DNA of 64,000 nt from Gossypium raimondii (lineage: Eukaryota; Streptophyta; Magnoliopsida; Malvales; Malvaceae). The translations under genes and the position numbers were made by a program. This document shows, piece after piece, positions 60,993 through 64,000 of the stretch. The DNA lies in the NCBI RefSeq assembly GCF_025698545.1, contig NC_068565.1, forward strand, positions 4,836,001 to 4,900,000, given 5' to 3'. Numbering within the stretch: position 1 is the stretch's first letter; every line of letters starts with the position of its first letter. Under the pieces are notes generated by a model. It was not told the DNA's origin, ran no database searches, and was given only the letters and a program-made list of their open reading frames with translations.

Positions 60993-61959
60993 TTTTCTTT
61001 TGTAAGCTCTGAATTTGGTCGATTGGATGAAAGGAAAAAGGAAGGAATAAAAAAAAGGAAGAGAATTTTTCTTCCTTGGTCAGAAATGCAGCAAAAAAGC
61101 AAACGGGCTTCGTCTATTTATATGAGGTATTATCCCCATTTACTATTAACTATTATTAGATGACGTGGCAGTTAATCACTTAAAGTTAAAAACATTAGTT
61201 GGGCTTGAGTTCTGATTTGGGCTAATGTCCAAAAATTCAGATAGATTTGTTTATAGGTAAGATTTTTTTTTAAAAATTATTAAATCAATTTTTTTAATAA
61301 TTAAAATCATACTGAAAATTTTAATTTAATATTTTACCCTAATTCTTTTTTAGAACGCTTTAATCTTTACTCTTTAAATGTTAGTTAAATTGATTTTCAA
61401 TACTCTTTATTTTATACTATATTATAGAATTAACATCTACCGATAATATTTATATAAAATCATAATAATTAAGCAAACTAAATTGACATTTAAATAATCA
61501 TTTTTAGACAAAATCATAATAAAAACTTATTTATTATAGATTAATATGAAAATTAAAGACACATTTTATGTACTTTGTAATGAACTGACTTTTTCCGTTG
61601 TCAGAAAATGCTGTTTTAAAACTCCATCTTCGTAAACCGAGTCCGTAAAAGTAAAATAGAAAGATTTATGGAGATAATATGAAAATATATTAAAGATTGG
61701 TTAAATAATTCAACCGAGAGAATTATTAATTAAAGCTCAGAACCAGTATTAAATTTTAATTTAAAAAATGCTTGGAGACCTAGTTAGCAATAATTTAGAG
61801 GACCAAAATAGTTATTAAATCATTTTTGTTTTATAAGTTAGTGGAAATGATGGTTTATTTAATGAAATTGCAATTCAAAATATAAAATAAGATTAACTAA
61901 GTAATTATCATTAACTAGTTTAATTAAATACTAAACTAAGTATATATGGCAACTTAGTG
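60993..61959. promoter_or_regulatory. Upstream region of MBF1
   Basis: The nearest 150 bases hold the leader and the TATA box. Beyond about 61230 the sequence is AT-rich (attaaatcaattttttt and similar) without a gene or a clear repeat. Confidence 0.4.
61115..61122 (-). promoter_or_regulatory. TATA box of MBF1
   Basis: Read on the - strand the bases are tataaata, inside tcatataaataga. They are 123-130 bases before the ATG at 60992, leaving room for a leader of about 95 bases. Confidence 0.6.
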
Positions 61960-61964
61960 GAATG

Positions 61965-62060
61965 AAAGATGAAGTTTCAAGGTGAGATGGTAAGAGTCTC
62001 TCCTATCTTAACTAGTGGACAAAGGTTCAATCTTCGTCCCGGGTATGGAGCAACTTTAAA
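61965..62060 (+). repeat. tRNA-derived SINE-like fragment
   Basis: An A-box-like gagatggtaagagtct is followed about 40 bases later by a B-box-like aaggttcaatcttcgtcc. It lies at the edge of the gypsy LTR region. No tail or target duplication was found. Confidence 0.35.
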
Positions 62061-62169
62061 ACTCATGGCTAACATTTACCCCCTTAATGGGCCTCCACAA
62101 TACGAAGAATTAGTTACTGTGCTTGCTCCGATAGATACTTTGAACCATTAATTTTCAAAGGTAACCAAG

Positions 62170-64000
62170 CCTTTTTCTTTGATTTTTATAAATTCTTGAT
62201 CATCAGAGTTTAATCTAGCTATTCCATATGTTAATTTGATCAATTGTTAGATGTTTATCAAACTGCCATTAAAATAAAATTGATCGTTTTGAGCTCGATT
62301 TGAAGAAATTGGTAGCTAATAAGCTTAGCTTATGATAAGGACTAAGTTAGAAATTAAGTTAAACTTGTTAGATAACTTTGTAATATTAGAGACTAAATTG
62401 AAAACTCATGAAATTATGTTGTAGATGAAAAGTATAGGATCCCTAATGAAAGGTTGTGAAATTTAATTTTGATCCGATGTTAAATATGGAATATGTGTAT
62501 CGCGAGTATAGAGACTAAATTAATTAAAATACAAAATATGTTGGCTATGTATTTTAATGTGATTGGGATGTGAACTGACATTGTTTTATAATTGCATTAT
62601 TGAACGTAGCTAAAGAGTAAAGACAACGACGGGCCTCGCGAGGGAAAGATGAGAGTCGTAGATGAGTGACAAATTCAATTTGTACTTTTAAGATTTATTT
62701 TCAACATATATACATGATTGTTGCATATTAGCTATTAAGATAAAATCATTACTTGTCTCATGAATTGATTGTGTTTGATGAAATTGAATGTCGAAGATTG
62801 ACTTGATTTGGAACATAGTAAAAACGAGCATGATATGAACATGTTAAATGATTCGTAATATGAATTGATGATGGGAATTATATGAAACTATGATATTAAA
62901 TATGTAATGATCTGTTATTGAACATTAGTTACCCTATTAATTGTTCAGGCAAAGTCAAATATAATTGGCATGCCATAGGATTAGATTGTGTACGAGTTTA
63001 TACTTTGATCTTTTTGATGATGCACTAGTGTCACGGACTTAGAATTTTTCCACGCGATCTGTGCGGCCTTAGGCAGTTTCTTTGCTTAAAAAATGCCTAA
63101 GTTAGCCTAACTCGCAATGATAACGGATTCAACAGTAAAAACACCTAAGTCAGCTTAATCTCGCAATGATAAAGGATTCAACAGAATTCCCTCAAGGCAC
63201 CCACGAAGAACAGCAGAAGAACGAAGTAAGAACGAACTTTGAAAGATGAACAAAAGCAATAACGCTTGGGAGAAAAGTTTGAGTGAACACTCTCAAAATT
63301 CTTATTAACAACTGAATGAATTACAATGAGCAAAGAGGTCTCTATTTATAGTTGAGCCTCAAAGTATATGAATGGCTACAATTAAAAGCTGTATACAATT
63401 AGAACTCTAAGACACAATTAGAAGCTGTATACAATTAGAACTCTAAGATTACATAATCATATCTTCTTGGATCACTTTCCATATTTACCAGGCTCTTGAG
63501 ATGGGCTTTTAATCTCTCCAGGCAACGGGTCAATTTGGTTGGGCCAAATGACCTTCCTCAAATATGATGGATCGCACAAGTTTGTCATGGTTGCGTGCTC
63601 CCATGCGCAACCCATGACACTAGGTACTAGTATGATATAAATAGTGCTGAGCGTTAATTACTTCAGTCTTTCCGATGATGCACTAAGTGCAAGTATGATA
63701 TGATAGCATTGAGCGCAAATTACTTCGGACTTTCTGATGATACATTGAGGTGCCAGATTGATGTGTTGGTTGGATAATCCATGTATCCATCTTGAGCCTG
63801 AGTTCAATTAATGGGGATTATAAAACATTAACTTGATGAATGATATTTCAACTGAATCATAATATGAAATGGTACAATATGTGTATATATATGAAATGTA
63901 TCAAATAATAGCATGTGAAATATCATACGAACCGATTTAAACGAGCTTTGGTATTGAACTTTGACAAAATTCGATGTGTTCCCCTATTTCTTCACTCCTT
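62170..64000 (+). mobile_element. Ty3/gypsy LTR (related to 36137-38600), cut by the window end
   Basis: It shares with the LTR at 36137-38600 the words ccctattaa, ttggcatgccataggatt (62965-62985 and 37670-37695), a following gtac, and the ttccgatgatgcact or ttccgatcaggcact block. The distance between these anchors is similar once the nested element at 63029-63619 is removed. The left end is not sharply defined; the right end lies beyond the window. No coding region is present here. Confidence 0.75.
63029..63619. mobile_element. Nested 591-bp element with TGTCA...TGACA ends, probable solo LTR
   Basis: It interrupts the gypsy LTR between gcactag and ctaggtac. It begins tgtcacggacttag and ends gcaacccatgaca, so it has TG...CA ends and a 5-bp inverted terminus. 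The 4-bp word ctag lies at both borders (63025-63028 and 63620-63623); 5 bp (actag) would fit if the last base is counted outside. Inside are a doubled unit of about 49 bp (taactcgcaatgataacgga and its near copy, 63100-63185) and a doubled unit of about 35 bp (acaattagaagctgtataca, 63380-63445). No protein is encoded. Confidence 0.75.

Noticed and set aside
1-64000. CRISPR arrays, operons, prophage or bacterial mobile systems
   Set aside because: None is visible; all genes have spliceosomal introns and plant families, and the direct repeats lack spacer structure.

Overview
This window is nuclear DNA from a flowering plant (eudicot). The genes are interrupted by many AT-rich introns with GT-AG borders, the spacers are very AT-rich, and plant retrotransposons and fold-back elements are common. 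The repeat types recall cotton and its relatives (Malvaceae), but that is an impression and was not tested. All gene models were assembled by hand: exons were joined only where splice sites kept the frame and the product matched a known plant family. LAYOUT. (1) 1-7105, + strand: the 3' part of CDC16/APC6, a TPR subunit of the anaphase-promoting complex, cut by the window start. (2) 8153-9838, - strand: an intact four-exon gene for a pathogen-related (PRP-type) protein. (3) 10-16 kb: AT-rich spacer with a degenerate LINE end, short repeats and one unrecognised coding relic. (4) 16374-20225: a second copy of the CDC16-PRP interval. It is joined on its left to a broken ALG2 3' fragment, its PRP gene is a pseudogene, and it carries a 208-bp solo LTR. 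(5) 23803-26183, - strand: intact ALG2 (eight exons, one GC-AG intron), which makes the lipid-linked oligosaccharide for N-glycosylation. (6) 26905-27180, + strand: a two-exon gene for a 66-residue membrane protein. (7) 27-48 kb: gene-poor. It holds a LINE scrap, a decayed Tekay-type Ty3/gypsy element (33640 to about 38600), a fold-back Mutator-like element with perfect 9-bp target duplications (43800-45053) and another fold-back element. (8) 48477-51947, + strand: a seven-exon YABBY transcription factor nearest YAB5. (9) 53211-56596, + strand: a Tubby-like F-box protein nearest TLP7. (10) 57463-57670: an organelle-like insertion that begins with a plastid trnR-ACG 5' half. (11) 59216-60992, - strand: MBF1, a transcriptional coactivator of 142 residues. 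(12) 61.9 kb to the end: a second gypsy LTR with a 591-bp element nested in it. The genes are unrelated housekeeping or developmental genes, each with its own promoter, and do not form a pathway. The best-supported story is the tandem duplication. The gene order CDC16-PRP-ALG2 was duplicated between a point inside ALG2 and the last intron/exon border of CDC16. This left full CDC16, PRP, truncated ALG2 fused to truncated CDC16, PRP pseudogene and full ALG2. No clearly new biological system was found; the most novel material is structural.
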